A DNA stretch of 64,000 nucleotides from positions 1 to 64,000 of the forward strand of contig NZ_JAAXPV010000009.1 of NCBI RefSeq assembly GCF_012396615.1. The letters are read 5' to 3'. Positions 1-8,898 of the stretch are shown one piece after another; positions within the stretch are counted from its first letter, which is position 1; every line of letters starts with the position of its first letter. The position numbers and the translations under genes are program-made. Below the pieces are notes generated by a model that searched no databases, was not told the origin of the DNA, and saw only the letters and a list, made by a program, of their open reading frames with translations. The DNA comes from Rothia terrae. GTDB lineage: Bacteria > Actinomycetota > Actinomycetes > Actinomycetales > Micrococcaceae.

Positions 1-2264
1 GGAGCAACGGTTCTTCCGGTATGGCTTGAGGTTATTTGTAGTGATTTAATCCTCTTATTTTTGCCGCTGGTGGGGCCGTTGTCTAGTTGGTGGGGTGTGG
101 GTGTGTTCCTACTTTTGAATAAGCCTCTTTGTATCAACCAGTTTATTATATCTTCAAATTCTTCATCATTTTGAATATATTCCCGCAGCTCATTTTCAGT
201 ATTTGTAGAGGGGATGCTAATAAGGGACACAAACACTTCCTCTAAATCAAAATTTTGAGATACACTTTCAACGAGCAAAGCATCAATTGCAAAAGTAGAG
301 TAATATTCTTTTTCCGCATACTCAATATCAGCCGCTGTAACCATTGAATGATTTCTGTTAATTGCAGTTGTCAACGCAGAATTACCAAGAAAAATAATAT
401 CTCTAGGACGCGGTAACGAACGCCACAAGAAATAATCTCTAGTTTTTAATCCATGGACTTCTTCCGTAAAAAGTTCCGTCCACATACTCGCCGCAGATAC
501 CTTACCCCCACGGTTCGCGACATATCGTTCTTCCAATACTCGAATTAAAAGGTGTTCATCTCTCCACTGGACCATTTGATAATTTATCTTATCTGGTTCA
601 CGAGCATACTCTTTCAAAACATTATAAATATCTGCTCTAACAAAAATTCCTAAGGTTACATTAACTGCAGGAAAATTAGTACGTTGTTTTTCGAATTCTT
701 GTTCAATCTTATTTGAAGCACCAATTAAAGCTAAAATGAAATATGATAATTTAGAAAAATCAGCGCCGCTCTCCCAGGTTTTATCTAAGTTATCGACCAA
801 TACGGCTATTCGACCAAAATCTTTTGCAGACTTTCTAAGTCTCTCGTCATGGATGCCCCTCCACGCAGTATTTAACGCTATAGCTGCATCCTTTATCTTA
901 TCCTTTGACTGTACATCCAGAATAATGTCATCTATTCTGGTTGACATATCAGATTCAACATCTATCCTTAGCAGATCAAGTGATTTTTTCAATTCTTCGT
1001 ATGCTGGATTACCACCACTCTTTGCTGGCAGGCTATCCAGATACTTAAATAGAGATATTGCAATCTCAGTTTTAAGCAAATACCCCCACAAAGCTTTCAG
1101 AAAAAATTCTCTTTCAGCCGTATCAGCAAAATTATTAAGCAGATTAACTAAAGCTGCCAGATCATAAGAGCTTGGTTTAACTGGAACTGTCAGTACTCTT
1201 TTATCTTTCTTAAGTTCGTTAAGAGTTTGGAACATAGTTGCAGTCTTCCCAGTTCCTTTACGTCCAACGAATATTTTAGCCCGCCCGGAATAAACAGCTT
1301 CAAATTCATTTGTCCTTACGAAATAATTTTCGAGGTTATTCGCTTCATTCTCAGCTACATAATCACCAAAAGATCTAAATGGAAGTTCTATTTTTAAATC
1401 AAGACTACCCAACCGACGATTCGTTCCAGGTTGAAGCGGAAGATCATTCAGCCATTGCTCAGTATAATCGACTAGCTCAGAGGCCTTAGTGTATTCGTAA
1501 AATAGTTCTCTATAATCCAGTGCGGAAACAACACCTTTTTCACCAACCATCAATGTTGGGATACCTAGCCCAACGGCAAACCCCGCCAGCAAACTTGCTT
1601 TAGCATTATAAATTTTTGCTCCAGTTCGGCTCTCTTTTAATATATGGAATATACATGCAGAAGACCGATAAATATTTCTAGTGTAATAACGGAGATCTCC
1701 CTCCAAACGATCAGTTAAAACTAGATGGTTTAGGTTAGTCTTAGTTTCTAGTAGAGACTGCAACCTTTCTGGACCTGAATAACTCATTGGAACGCTTGGT
1801 GCAAAGACAGCATTTTCTTCACGAGCTTTTGCACTCGCAATAAAAACATCATACAAAGAATTAGTCTCAGAATATAGAAATTCATTAACTAAAGAATGTA
1901 ATTTTGAATTATTTCCCTGATACCTAGACTGGCCTATTGTATCGAGAAATTTAAATTCCTCGATATTTGATTTTACTTCATCATCAGAATCGTCAACAGC
2001 AATTAATACAGGTTTATTTTTAGTAATCGAGTACCCGACTTCAAACAATACATTAAAATTTAAATCACTGATTTCGGCAACCACATACTCAGATTTATCT
2101 ATCTCTTCTTTTATTACATCGATGATAATTTTTCCGTCAACGGTCATATCTTCCCAGTGTCTTGCATCTATTTTTTGCTTATTTAAACTGGAGACTACCT
2201 CACGGCAAGTTTCAGCCCTGAGCTGGTGCTGACCTGCATACGCAAAAAATGTTCTTTTATTCAT
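1..2264 (-). CDS. Nucleotide-processing/TIR-like plus P-loop ATPase protein (Sll1717-like), partial at left edge
   Basis: The frame stays open from the ATG at 2264 to the window edge, giving about 754 visible codons; the C-terminus is missing. Residues 1-90 resemble nucleoside 2-deoxyribosyltransferase/TIR-like folds: an FFAYAG start, then DKSEYVVAEISDLNFNV and LFEVGYSITKNKP, the usual 'D-lt-NvlfElGya' signature. A second Rossmann-like stretch follows (KASLLAGFAVGLGIP). Further on are a Walker A motif GRKGTGKT (334-341) and a probable Walker B with VLVDNLD (D491). This layout matches P-loop ATPases of the Sll1717 group, often found in defence islands (recalled family knowledge). The start overlaps the stop of the upstream restriction-modification gene by one base (TAATG), so translation is probably coupled. 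The gene is clearly more AT-rich than the rest of the window. Inferred role: NTP-gated, nucleotide- or NAD-targeting anti-phage effector; the exact enzymatic activity is not shown. Confidence 0.75.
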   Translation of the reverse strand, partial: MNKRTFFAYAGQHQLRAETCREVVSSLNKQKIDARHWEDMTVDGKIIIDVIKEEIDKSEYVVAEISDLNFNVLFEVGYSITKNKPVLIAVDDSDDEVKSNIEEFKFLDTIGQSRYQGNNSKLHSLVNEFLYSETNSLYDVFIASAKAREENAVFAPSVPMSYSGPERLQSLLETKTNLNHLVLTDRLEGDLRYYTRNIYRSSACIFHILKESRTGAKIYNAKASLLAGFAVGLGIPTLMVGEKGVVSALDYRELFYEYTKASELVDYTEQWLNDLPLQPGTNRRLGSLDLKIELPFRSFGDYVAENEANNLENYFVRTNEFEAVYSGRAKIFVGRKGTGKTATMFQTLNELKKDKRVLTVPVKPSSYDLAALVNLLNNFADTAEREFFLKALWGYLLKTEIAISLFKYLDSLPAKSGGNPAYEELKKSLDLLRIDVESDMSTRIDDIILDVQSKDKIKDAAIALNTAWRGIHDERLRKSAKDFGRIAVLVDNLDKTWESGADFSKLSYFILALIGASNKIEQEFEKQRTNFPAVNVTLGIFVRADIYNVLKEYAREPDKINYQMVQWRDEHLLIRVLEERYVANRGGKVSAASMWTELFTEEVHGLKTRDYFLWRSLPRPRDIIFLGNSALTTAINRNHSMVTAADIEYAEKEYYSTFAIDALLVESVSQNFDLEEVFVSLISIPSTNTENELREYIQNDEEFEDIINWLIQRGLFKSRNTPTPHQLDNGPTSGKNKRIKSLQITSSHTGRTVA

Positions 2265-5149
2265 TATTTGGTTGTTTCCTTTTCATTCATATTAATATAT
2301 CCATCAATCAATACTGTACGCCGCTGTAAGTTAGAGTTACAGGACTTTGGAACACCAAACGCCTTATCTACCAGACGGTCCAGCTTCTTGTGGGCGTCTA
2401 TAAGTCCTTTATCCATCGCCAACGGGTTATACATATCCGCCAACGAACGCGTACCACCCGCACGCTCAGCAATAGCCTCACGAGCAGACAGCACACCCCT
2501 ACCAGCCTCAATAATCTGCTGACGCAACTTAGGCTCCACAGCCGGTAAGGGAAGATTATTCCAAACAATAGTGTTAGAGAAACTTAAATCGGACTTCAAC
2601 CTGCCGCCAATAGCTCGTTGCCAGGTCATAAACATAGAAGAGCTAATGACTGCAAAAAGGAAACCGTCAGGATCGATAGCTGTATAGACCTTATCGCCAG
2701 CAATTACATCAGGTGACAAAAGAGAAACCGTATAAAATAAACGATTTTCAGAAACTACACGCGGAATACCTATGTAGTTAGTCATAGGACGGTTCTTATT
2801 GGGGCGCATGAGGTGAGGTATATCCCGCAATTTATAGGCATCACCACCGGGAGTCTGTTGACTTCTCCAGCTTCGGTTTTGCTCAATACGCTTCTTAAGA
2901 AAAGAGCTATTTTCGATATCCGAAGGATCTACGTCTTCTAACCACAGACACCAGCGATCAAGACCTCGTACAAGCTCTCGTCCCATGCGAAAAGGACGAA
3001 GATACTTACTTGCCACTGGATCGGCAGAAACTTCATCGTATTCATCAGCTTCGACGATAAGATTGCCACCATCGGTCGGCTGACTACCTTTGTTGACTGG
3101 CGGCAACTCAGGACTCAGCGGCTTCGACCTCTTCGTAATCAGCACATTCGCGGCGTCCGATAGGTACGCATTGATGCCGGTCTTTACCTTGAGCTCGTTG
3201 GTCTCTCGAGTAGACCAATCGTATTCAAAGAGTCTCTGGCGTACAGTCTCATCGCGTGTATAACCAGTAATCACACAGTGCACCGCAGCCTTGCCGGGCG
3301 CGTCCGAACTCCACGGGAAAGTACGGTAAGCAAACTTGATGCGCCACCCATCACGGAACAAAGGACCAAAAAGCGCCGGGACAGCCTGACCCTGAGAAAT
3401 TGAATTAGTAGACACAAACGCGAACTCGCCCTCACGGTCGTGCGAGCGGTCAGCCCCTGTCTTGAAGAAATCAGCCGCTTTCTTAAACCACGCCGTCACA
3501 AAGTCCAAGTAACCGTCGTAGTCCTTGCCCCAGACAGCCTTCATCGCAGCCGTCTGCTCTTTAGTCTTAGTGAACTGCCCAATGAAAGGCGGGTTACCAA
3601 AGATAAAAGTCTTACCGGAAGTTTCAGGAACCTCCTTACGCCAATCCAACGCGAGCGCATCCGCATGCACAATACGCGCCGTGGTTTTAATAGGCAGACG
3701 TACAGGGGCATCACCCAGCTGCTTTTCGAGATAACGATCAGCCTGGAACTCGGTTAAGAACATAGCAACCTCAGCGATACGCGACGGCCACCAGTTAATC
3801 TCAAACCCGTAGAACTGCTCAATAGACAAACGGGTGCCCAAAGTGCCGAGCAACTGAGTCTCGCCACCTTCTCGGCGGTTCATCTCAGCCAACACATCAG
3901 TCTCAATCTCCCGCAACTTGGCATAGGCAACCTGCAAGAAATTACCTGAACCGCAAGCAGGGTCAACAAAGCGCATCTCCGTCAAAGAGTCCAAGAACTC
4001 TGCGAAAGCCTTACGCGAGGTGGATTTAGAAGCAATTAGACGGTCAGCCTCAGAACGCAACTCGTCGAGAAAGAGAGGACCAATCGTACGCAGAATATCC
4101 GCTTCGGTGGTGTAATGCTCACCGGCGGCACGACGTGCTTCACGGGATTTCACCAGCTGGAACATAGACCCAAAAATCGCTGTTGAAATACGAGTCCAAC
4201 GGAAACGACACGCATCCAACAAGGCTTCGCGCATTTCAGCGTCAAAATACTCAACGCGAGTGCGCTCAGCGAATAGCCCACCATTCACGTAAGGGAATTT
4301 CTGAATAAGCTCCGGCACATTGTCGCTCATACGCCGACGCTCAGAGTCAGGAGTATTCAAATAATCAAAGAGAGCTGAAATCTGCGTGCCCAAATCAGAA
4401 CCATCAGGCTGTGTGCGTCCCTCAATAAAACGGTAGAAAAGATCGTTCTCCCAGAGTCCGGCATCATCACCGAAAAGCAGAAAGAGAACACGCGTCAGAA
4501 AGATAGATGCACGCTCAACAGCCGCTTCTTCTTCACCACGGTTATCTGCGGCGTCCTCCCCTACCGGGTTATCAGCGTCATCCCCCACCAAAGACTGATA
4601 CAGGCGAGCCATAATCTTAGACGCCTGAATAGTCGCCTCTACCTCTTCACGCTTTTCAACCGTCTCCTGACCAGCAATGAACTTGAGCTGATCAACATAA
4701 TCTGGCAATTCTTCGAGAGTAAATTCCCACGTTTCATTAGTTGCCGAATTAGTCAGAATAAAAGACCAAAAATTACAAGTAATAATAAATTTGGGCCACT
4801 CGTGTTCAGCAATAGTGCCACCGGCAAGGTAATCATCAGCCTGAGCAGCGGCTTTAGCCAAATCTTTATTGACAGACTTCTGTTCAACCAACAGCATGCC
4901 CGGCCAGAAAACATCTACCCACCCGCGATTATTGGTGGACGCACGTTTAGCTTCACGTTCAAAGAGCAACGTGCGTTCATCCGAAATACCAAAGCATTTA
5001 AGCAAGCCAATCCAGAACTGCTGAGTGAATTGCTTTTCAGTGGCTCCTCCCCCACTTGTTGCTACCTCATCGAGCCTCGCCACCCACGAATTTGCAAACT
5101 TCTGCAACTCGCTTTTCGCGTAGGAACGGTTAAACAAATGGGTAATCAC
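2264..5149 (-). CDS. MmeI-like single-chain restriction-modification enzyme (type IIL/IIG)
   Basis: 961 aa, close to the 919 aa of MmeI. Domain order fits the MmeI family: an N-terminal PD-(D/E)xK nuclease with D79, then nine residues, then E89-Q-K91, the same spacing as recalled for MmeI; a helical linker (about 160-390); a gamma-class adenine methyltransferase with SAM motif DPACGSGNF (396-404) and catalytic motif NPPF (519-522); then a target-recognition region and C-terminal helices. One polypeptide would both methylate and cut near its site. An acidic insert at about 188-212 (GDDADNP, GEEEAA) is unusual. The gene is first in a two-gene minus-strand unit, and its TAA overlaps the ATG of the ATPase gene. 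Nuclease and methylase motifs both look intact, so it is probably active. Recognition specificity cannot be read from sequence. Confidence 0.88.
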   Translation of the reverse strand: MITHLFNRSYAKSELQKFANSWVARLDEVATSGGGATEKQFTQQFWIGLLKCFGISDERTLLFEREAKRASTNNRGWVDVFWPGMLLVEQKSVNKDLAKAAAQADDYLAGGTIAEHEWPKFIITCNFWSFILTNSATNETWEFTLEELPDYVDQLKFIAGQETVEKREEVEATIQASKIMARLYQSLVGDDADNPVGEDAADNRGEEEAAVERASIFLTRVLFLLFGDDAGLWENDLFYRFIEGRTQPDGSDLGTQISALFDYLNTPDSERRRMSDNVPELIQKFPYVNGGLFAERTRVEYFDAEMREALLDACRFRWTRISTAIFGSMFQLVKSREARRAAGEHYTTEADILRTIGPLFLDELRSEADRLIASKSTSRKAFAEFLDSLTEMRFVDPACGSGNFLQVAYAKLREIETDVLAEMNRREGGETQLLGTLGTRLSIEQFYGFEINWWPSRIAEVAMFLTEFQADRYLEKQLGDAPVRLPIKTTARIVHADALALDWRKEVPETSGKTFIFGNPPFIGQFTKTKEQTAAMKAVWGKDYDGYLDFVTAWFKKAADFFKTGADRSHDREGEFAFVSTNSISQGQAVPALFGPLFRDGWRIKFAYRTFPWSSDAPGKAAVHCVITGYTRDETVRQRLFEYDWSTRETNELKVKTGINAYLSDAANVLITKRSKPLSPELPPVNKGSQPTDGGNLIVEADEYDEVSADPVASKYLRPFRMGRELVRGLDRWCLWLEDVDPSDIENSSFLKKRIEQNRSWRSQQTPGGDAYKLRDIPHLMRPNKNRPMTNYIGIPRVVSENRLFYTVSLLSPDVIAGDKVYTAIDPDGFLFAVISSSMFMTWQRAIGGRLKSDLSFSNTIVWNNLPLPAVEPKLRQQIIEAGRGVLSAREAIAERAGGTRSLADMYNPLAMDKGLIDAHKKLDRLVDKAFGVPKSCNSNLQRRTVLIDGYINMNEKETTK

Positions 5150-5341
5150 AGGTGGAAGCCTCTCACAAGAATTGGAATAGCAAGCATAAGTTTAGTTATA
5201 CGCGTCATACTTATTATGTTTATGACGAGAGTCTTTAAAACATTTCGTGTAATTTATGGGGCTTTCTCCCCATTGTTCTGTTGATGACTTCAAAGTTATA
5301 CACTGTGCATAGAACCAAACACTTCCCAGCAGGTGGTAACT

Positions 5342-6181
5342 ATGGACTCCGCAATCAACAACCAAACAGGCCAGCTAGAACTAGCGTCCACATACACTGA
5401 ACAGTCTCGGCCAACATCGGGCATGCATACATGTCGAAACAATAGCTGTACGGCCGTGGCGCGCTGGGTAAAAGGCAGCGGTCGAGGAACCAACGAACCA
5501 TTTTTTCGAGCTAAACATGATGAGGGTTGCGATGAAGCCACCAAGATTCACGAACAAGTTGGAGAACTCTCAGAAAATGGGCAACGATACACCGAACAGC
5601 CCGACGTCATTGAGCCAAATTTCTATGACTATCTTATGAGCGCCAGTCGGATATCTACCCTCATCTCAGCAGACGAAGAGAGGGTAGATAGTGCTTCAGC
5701 CACCGGCGGTAAAAAATATCAAGAGATTGAGGGCGCTAAAAAATACAGTTCTCGTCGTATGAGTGTTGTGCTCAAAAATCTAATCCGTGCCGAAGATATC
5801 TACGACAACCAGAAGTTTCAGATGACTCGCGCGAACGGCGACCCCATTACTCTGCCAGGACATACAGCCATCAAGTCGTTTGATGAATTAGACCCTGCTG
5901 ATGTGCGGAAAACTTTCATCGTGTGGGGAGCATTGCAAAAGTGTTCTTTTAATAACGGGATACTTTACTTCAATAGTGGCGACAGGCAAGATCCTACAAT
6001 CTGCCTCAAGGCGGGAGACGAAAAGCTTTCGAGACGAATACTAGAGCACTTCAAAATTAGTCGAGGTAAGACATTGTCTGACTTTTATGTCATTGGTATG
6101 GGCGTACTTCGTTACACCGCTGCGGGTGGGTTCACCGTTTGGGTGGATGACTACACGAAGCTATGGGTATCTCGCTCATAA
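5342..6181 (+). CDS. Hypothetical protein next to the defence pair
   Basis: 279 aa from the ATG at 5342, which has AGGTGG five bases upstream; a GTG three codons earlier is possible but lies inside that ribosome-binding sequence. I do not recognise the family. The N-terminus has a Cys/His-rich patch (CRNNSC, then AKHDEGC, about residues 30-62) that could bind zinc. The C-terminal half is mixed alpha/beta (KTFIVWGALQKCSF, DFYVIGMGVLRY) without a membrane segment or signal peptide. It is transcribed divergently from the restriction-modification/ATPase unit, 192 bp away, and is convergent with nothing; menE follows on the same strand. GC is lower than in the core genes, suggesting it arrived with the island. 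Function unknown. Confidence 0.7.
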   Translation: MDSAINNQTGQLELASTYTEQSRPTSGMHTCRNNSCTAVARWVKGSGRGTNEPFFRAKHDEGCDEATKIHEQVGELSENGQRYTEQPDVIEPNFYDYLMSASRISTLISADEERVDSASATGGKKYQEIEGAKKYSSRRMSVVLKNLIRAEDIYDNQKFQMTRANGDPITLPGHTAIKSFDELDPADVRKTFIVWGALQKCSFNNGILYFNSGDRQDPTICLKAGDEKLSRRILEHFKISRGKTLSDFYVIGMGVLRYTAAGGFTVWVDDYTKLWVSRS

Positions 6182-6227
6182 CTACCTGTCATCACGCCCT
6201 CGGTTAACACGCCCTTGTTCCCCCGCT

Positions 6228-6233
6228 TAAACT
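6228..6233 (+). promoter_or_regulatory. Predicted -10 element of menE, leaderless
   Basis: TAAACT fits the actinobacterial TANNNT -10 consensus and ends six bases before the menE ATG. There is no Shine-Dalgarno sequence, so the transcript probably starts at or next to the start codon. Inference from position only. Confidence 0.5.
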
Positions 6234-6239
6234 AAAACC

Positions 6240-7430
6240 ATGGACTTCTCAACGCTCACTCCCACACCTGCCCCGCGCGCTGTTCCCAGTACCGCCGTGG
6301 TTGTGGGTGAGAATCTGCCCGCCGATGCGGATACCATGTACGACGCGTTCACCCGCGCCTTTGCCGCAGACACACTCGACGAGCCTGCCCTCGTGGTCAC
6401 CACCTCCGGGTCTACCGGCAAACCCAAGCAGACCGTGCTCACCGCAGGCGCCCTGCAAGCGTCCGCGCAGGCAACCGCCGACACCACCAGTTCCCAGGGC
6501 GCGCAGTGGATGCTCGCGCTCCCCCTGCACTACGTAGCGGGCGCTCAGGTGGTAGCGCGCAGTGCTTTCGCCGGCGTCCGCCCTGTTATAACGCGCTCCA
6601 TCACGCGCCACACACCGTTCACACCCGAAGACTTTCTAGCCACTGCCCAGCGCATGCACCCCGGCGCGCGGATGCTCTCGCTCGTGCCCGCGCAACTACA
6701 TACGCTCCTTGACTCTCACAACGAACAGGTGCTGTCAGAACTCCAATCCTTCACCGCTCTTCTGCTCGGCGGGGCACCGGCGTCCGCGCGCCTGCTCAAA
6801 CAGTGCAAAGACCTCAACGTCAACGTAGTCACCACATACGGCAGCGCCGAAACCGCTGGCGGATGCGTCTACAACTCCCGCCCGCTCACCGGCGTCCGTA
6901 TCGAAATTCAAGAGCCTGATGAGCAGGGAGTAGGACGCGTGTGGTTAGGCGGCGATACCCTCGCCAGCGGCTACCTCAATGACGCCGAGAAAACCTCAGC
7001 CAGTTTCTTTCAAGATACCCACGGCAACCGCTGGTACCGCACCGATGACCGCGGCTCTCTCACCAACAGCGTACTGACCATTGAAGGACGCGCCGACGAT
7101 GTGCTGATTACCGGCGGCATCAAGGTTTCTGCCCGAAAAATCACCGAGCGACTCGAAGAGCATGCTGCCATCCGTGAGGCAATCGTGACGGGTATCCCCC
7201 ACCCTAAATGGGGTCAGATGGTGGCGGCGATGGTGACTCTAACTCCCGGCGCATCAGCCCCGCAGAGCCAAGAGTTCACCGATTTTGTGGCGTCCGCCCT
7301 CGGCAAGCCAGCGGCACCAAAGGTCATTGAGGTCTGCGAGCGCTTTCCGGTAGCGTCCACAGGCAAGCCTGATCGGCGCGCGATTCACCAGATGCTGGCG
7401 CAGGCTGCCGCAGCAAAAGATCAGCTCTAA
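6240..7430 (+). CDS. menE: o-succinylbenzoate-CoA ligase MenE
   Basis: 396 aa ANL-superfamily adenylating enzyme that activates o-succinylbenzoate with ATP and CoA in menaquinone biosynthesis, cytosolic. The AMP-binding loop TTSGSTGKPKQ is at about 54-64, the TYGSAETAGG adenine-contact region lies mid-protein, YRTDDRG follows, and the C-terminal catalytic lysine sits in STGKPDRR (about K376). It is on the short side for the family, as in other actinobacteria. The assignment to MenE and not another acyl-CoA ligase rests on its place 126 bp ahead of menA. The start ATG has no ribosome-binding site but has a well placed -10. It marks the right boundary of the accessory island. Confidence 0.88.
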   Translation: MDFSTLTPTPAPRAVPSTAVVVGENLPADADTMYDAFTRAFAADTLDEPALVVTTSGSTGKPKQTVLTAGALQASAQATADTTSSQGAQWMLALPLHYVAGAQVVARSAFAGVRPVITRSITRHTPFTPEDFLATAQRMHPGARMLSLVPAQLHTLLDSHNEQVLSELQSFTALLLGGAPASARLLKQCKDLNVNVVTTYGSAETAGGCVYNSRPLTGVRIEIQEPDEQGVGRVWLGGDTLASGYLNDAEKTSASFFQDTHGNRWYRTDDRGSLTNSVLTIEGRADDVLITGGIKVSARKITERLEEHAAIREAIVTGIPHPKWGQMVAAMVTLTPGASAPQSQEFTDFVASALGKPAAPKVIEVCERFPVASTGKPDRRAIHQMLAQAAAAKDQL

Positions 7431-7556
7431 GAGCACCGAAACTAGCGCGATATCACGCTCCTCGATACCCTGCACGCTATCCCGTTCAAAGTAGCAACGG
7501 TGTAAGCTAAAAGTTTGGTATACCCGTAAAGTTTTTACTCAGGAAGGACGCGCTTA

Positions 7557-8477
7557 GTGGCAACACCGGCTCAATGGATTGAGGGGGCGCGACTGCGCAC
7601 TTTGCCCCTTGCAGTTGCCCCTATTATCGCGGGATCTGCTGCCGCGTACGAGATCGGCAGATTCGATTTTGCGCGTGCTTTTCTTGCTTTTTTGGTGGCA
7701 TTCTTCTTGCAGGTGGGCGTCAATTACGCCAACGATTATTCGGACGGCATCAAGGGCACTGATGAGGTTCGTGTTGGCCCGTTGCGCCTGGTGGGTTCGG
7801 GAGTTGCCTCTCCTAAGTCCGTTAAGATGGCTGCTTTTCTCTGCTTTGGTTTGGCGATGCTGGCTGGCCTGTGGCTGGTAGTGCTCTCGAATCAGTGGTG
7901 GTTCTTAGCTATTGGTGCCTCCAGTGTTTTTGCGGCGTGGGGTTATACCGGCGGCAAGCGTCCTTACGGCTACATGGGCTTGGGCGATGTTTTTGTCTTT
8001 ATCTACTTTGGTCTTGTGGCAACCCTAGGTACGCTGTACACGCAGGCTGCGCATCTGACGCTGAGCGGCATTATCTTTGCGATTTCGCTGGGTCTAATTT
8101 CTTGTGCCCTGCTGATGGCTAACAATGTGCGCGATATTCCCACCGACATTGATGCGAACAAGTTGACGCTAGCGGTACGCTTAGGAGATCGAAATTCCCG
8201 CCTCACCTACGCAGCCGAAGTTATTGTTGCGCTTGCTCTCGTGTTCTTCTTGGTGCCGCAGAATCCCTGGTACATGCTGGTGTTTATCTTGGTTGCGCCC
8301 ATTGTGCACTCTTGCATCGTGGTGCTCTCAGGTTCCACCGGTCCGGCGCTGATTCCGGTTCTCAAACAGGCTGGTTTCATTGCTCTTATCTTCAGCCTCC
8401 TTGTAGCTGTTGCTGTCTATTTAGGAACCTTTGATCTTTTCGCTGATCCCGTCGTAGATCCCTACTCCATCGGCTAA
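7557..8477 (+). CDS. menA: 1,4-dihydroxy-2-naphthoate polyprenyltransferase MenA
   Basis: 306 aa UbiA-family integral membrane prenyltransferase that attaches the polyprenyl tail to 1,4-dihydroxy-2-naphthoate, giving demethylmenaquinone. The first Asp-rich motif NDYSDG is at about 59-64 and the second, DIPTDID, at about 193-199; both bind Mg-diphosphate. About eight hydrophobic segments are visible. Start is GTG at 7557, with AGGAAGGA nine bases upstream. The gene lies directly after menE, and a strong terminator follows 17 bases after its stop, so menE-menA likely end transcription there. Confidence 0.93.
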   Translation: MATPAQWIEGARLRTLPLAVAPIIAGSAAAYEIGRFDFARAFLAFLVAFFLQVGVNYANDYSDGIKGTDEVRVGPLRLVGSGVASPKSVKMAAFLCFGLAMLAGLWLVVLSNQWWFLAIGASSVFAAWGYTGGKRPYGYMGLGDVFVFIYFGLVATLGTLYTQAAHLTLSGIIFAISLGLISCALLMANNVRDIPTDIDANKLTLAVRLGDRNSRLTYAAEVIVALALVFFLVPQNPWYMLVFILVAPIVHSCIVVLSGSTGPALIPVLKQAGFIALIFSLLVAVAVYLGTFDLFADPVVDPYSIG

Positions 8478-8493
8478 GGCACCTCATATATAT

Positions 8494-8534
8494 AAAAAGG
8501 TCGCTCCGGCAAGTGCTCCGGGAGCGACCTTTTT
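8494..8534. terminator. Bidirectional terminator between menA and the DUF4229 gene
   Basis: Perfect stem GGTCGCTCC (8499-8507) with GGAGCGACC (8521-8529), with an A run before it and a T run after it, so it can work for menA (+) and for the convergent minus-strand gene. Confidence 0.9.
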
Positions 8535-8558
8535 GTATCTGCGTCAGAACGCTACATC

Positions 8559-8837
8559 TTATTCCTGAGAGAACTTTGAATCCACGTAGGCGTCTTCAAT
8601 CTCTCGGTTGGTTTCTTCTTCAGAGCGCTTGGTTGAGCTCTTCTTACGCTTGAACAAACGAGCCATGTCTTCGCCCGCCGCCACGTGCAGACGCGGGAAC
8701 CCCAAGTAGCACGCCGCCAACGCGATAATGACAGCAAAAATAGCTGAGAAGACCAGACCGATTTTCAGGAACATGCACAGGATAAAGACCAGTAGCATGA
8801 TTCCAAAACGTAGCAAAGTGTATTTGAGAAGATTCAC
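8559..8837 (-). CDS. DUF4229 membrane protein
   Basis: 92 aa, start GTG. Two adjacent hydrophobic segments fill residues 4-50 (MLLVFILCMFL, then SAIFAVIIALAACYL), followed by a charged cytoplasmic tail with KRKK and an acidic end. This matches DUF4229 proteins, which commonly sit beside menA in actinobacteria (recalled). Function unknown; the menA association suggests a link to respiratory membranes. It is convergent with menA and shares its terminator. It appears leaderless, with a -10 hexamer seven bases upstream of the GTG. Confidence 0.8.
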   Translation of the reverse strand: MNLLKYTLLRFGIMLLVFILCMFLKIGLVFSAIFAVIIALAACYLGFPRLHVAAGEDMARLFKRKKSSTKRSEEETNREIEDAYVDSKFSQE

Positions 8838-8844
8838 GCTTATC

Positions 8845-8850
8845 AGTTTA
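8845..8850 (-). promoter_or_regulatory. Predicted -10 of the DUF4229 gene, leaderless
   Basis: On the minus strand TAAACT lies seven bases before the GTG at 8837, the same hexamer as at menE and the PBP gene. No Shine-Dalgarno sequence is present. Confidence 0.5.
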
Positions 8851-8898
8851 GCGGTTTTGCAGTTTTCAGGGCGTGCCGTCTATGCCACACTTGAGACT

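Noticed and set aside
736-1167. 143-codon plus-strand ORF
   Set aside because: It lies opposite the ATPase gene, whose frame has P-loop and Walker B motifs; the plus-strand product has no family features.
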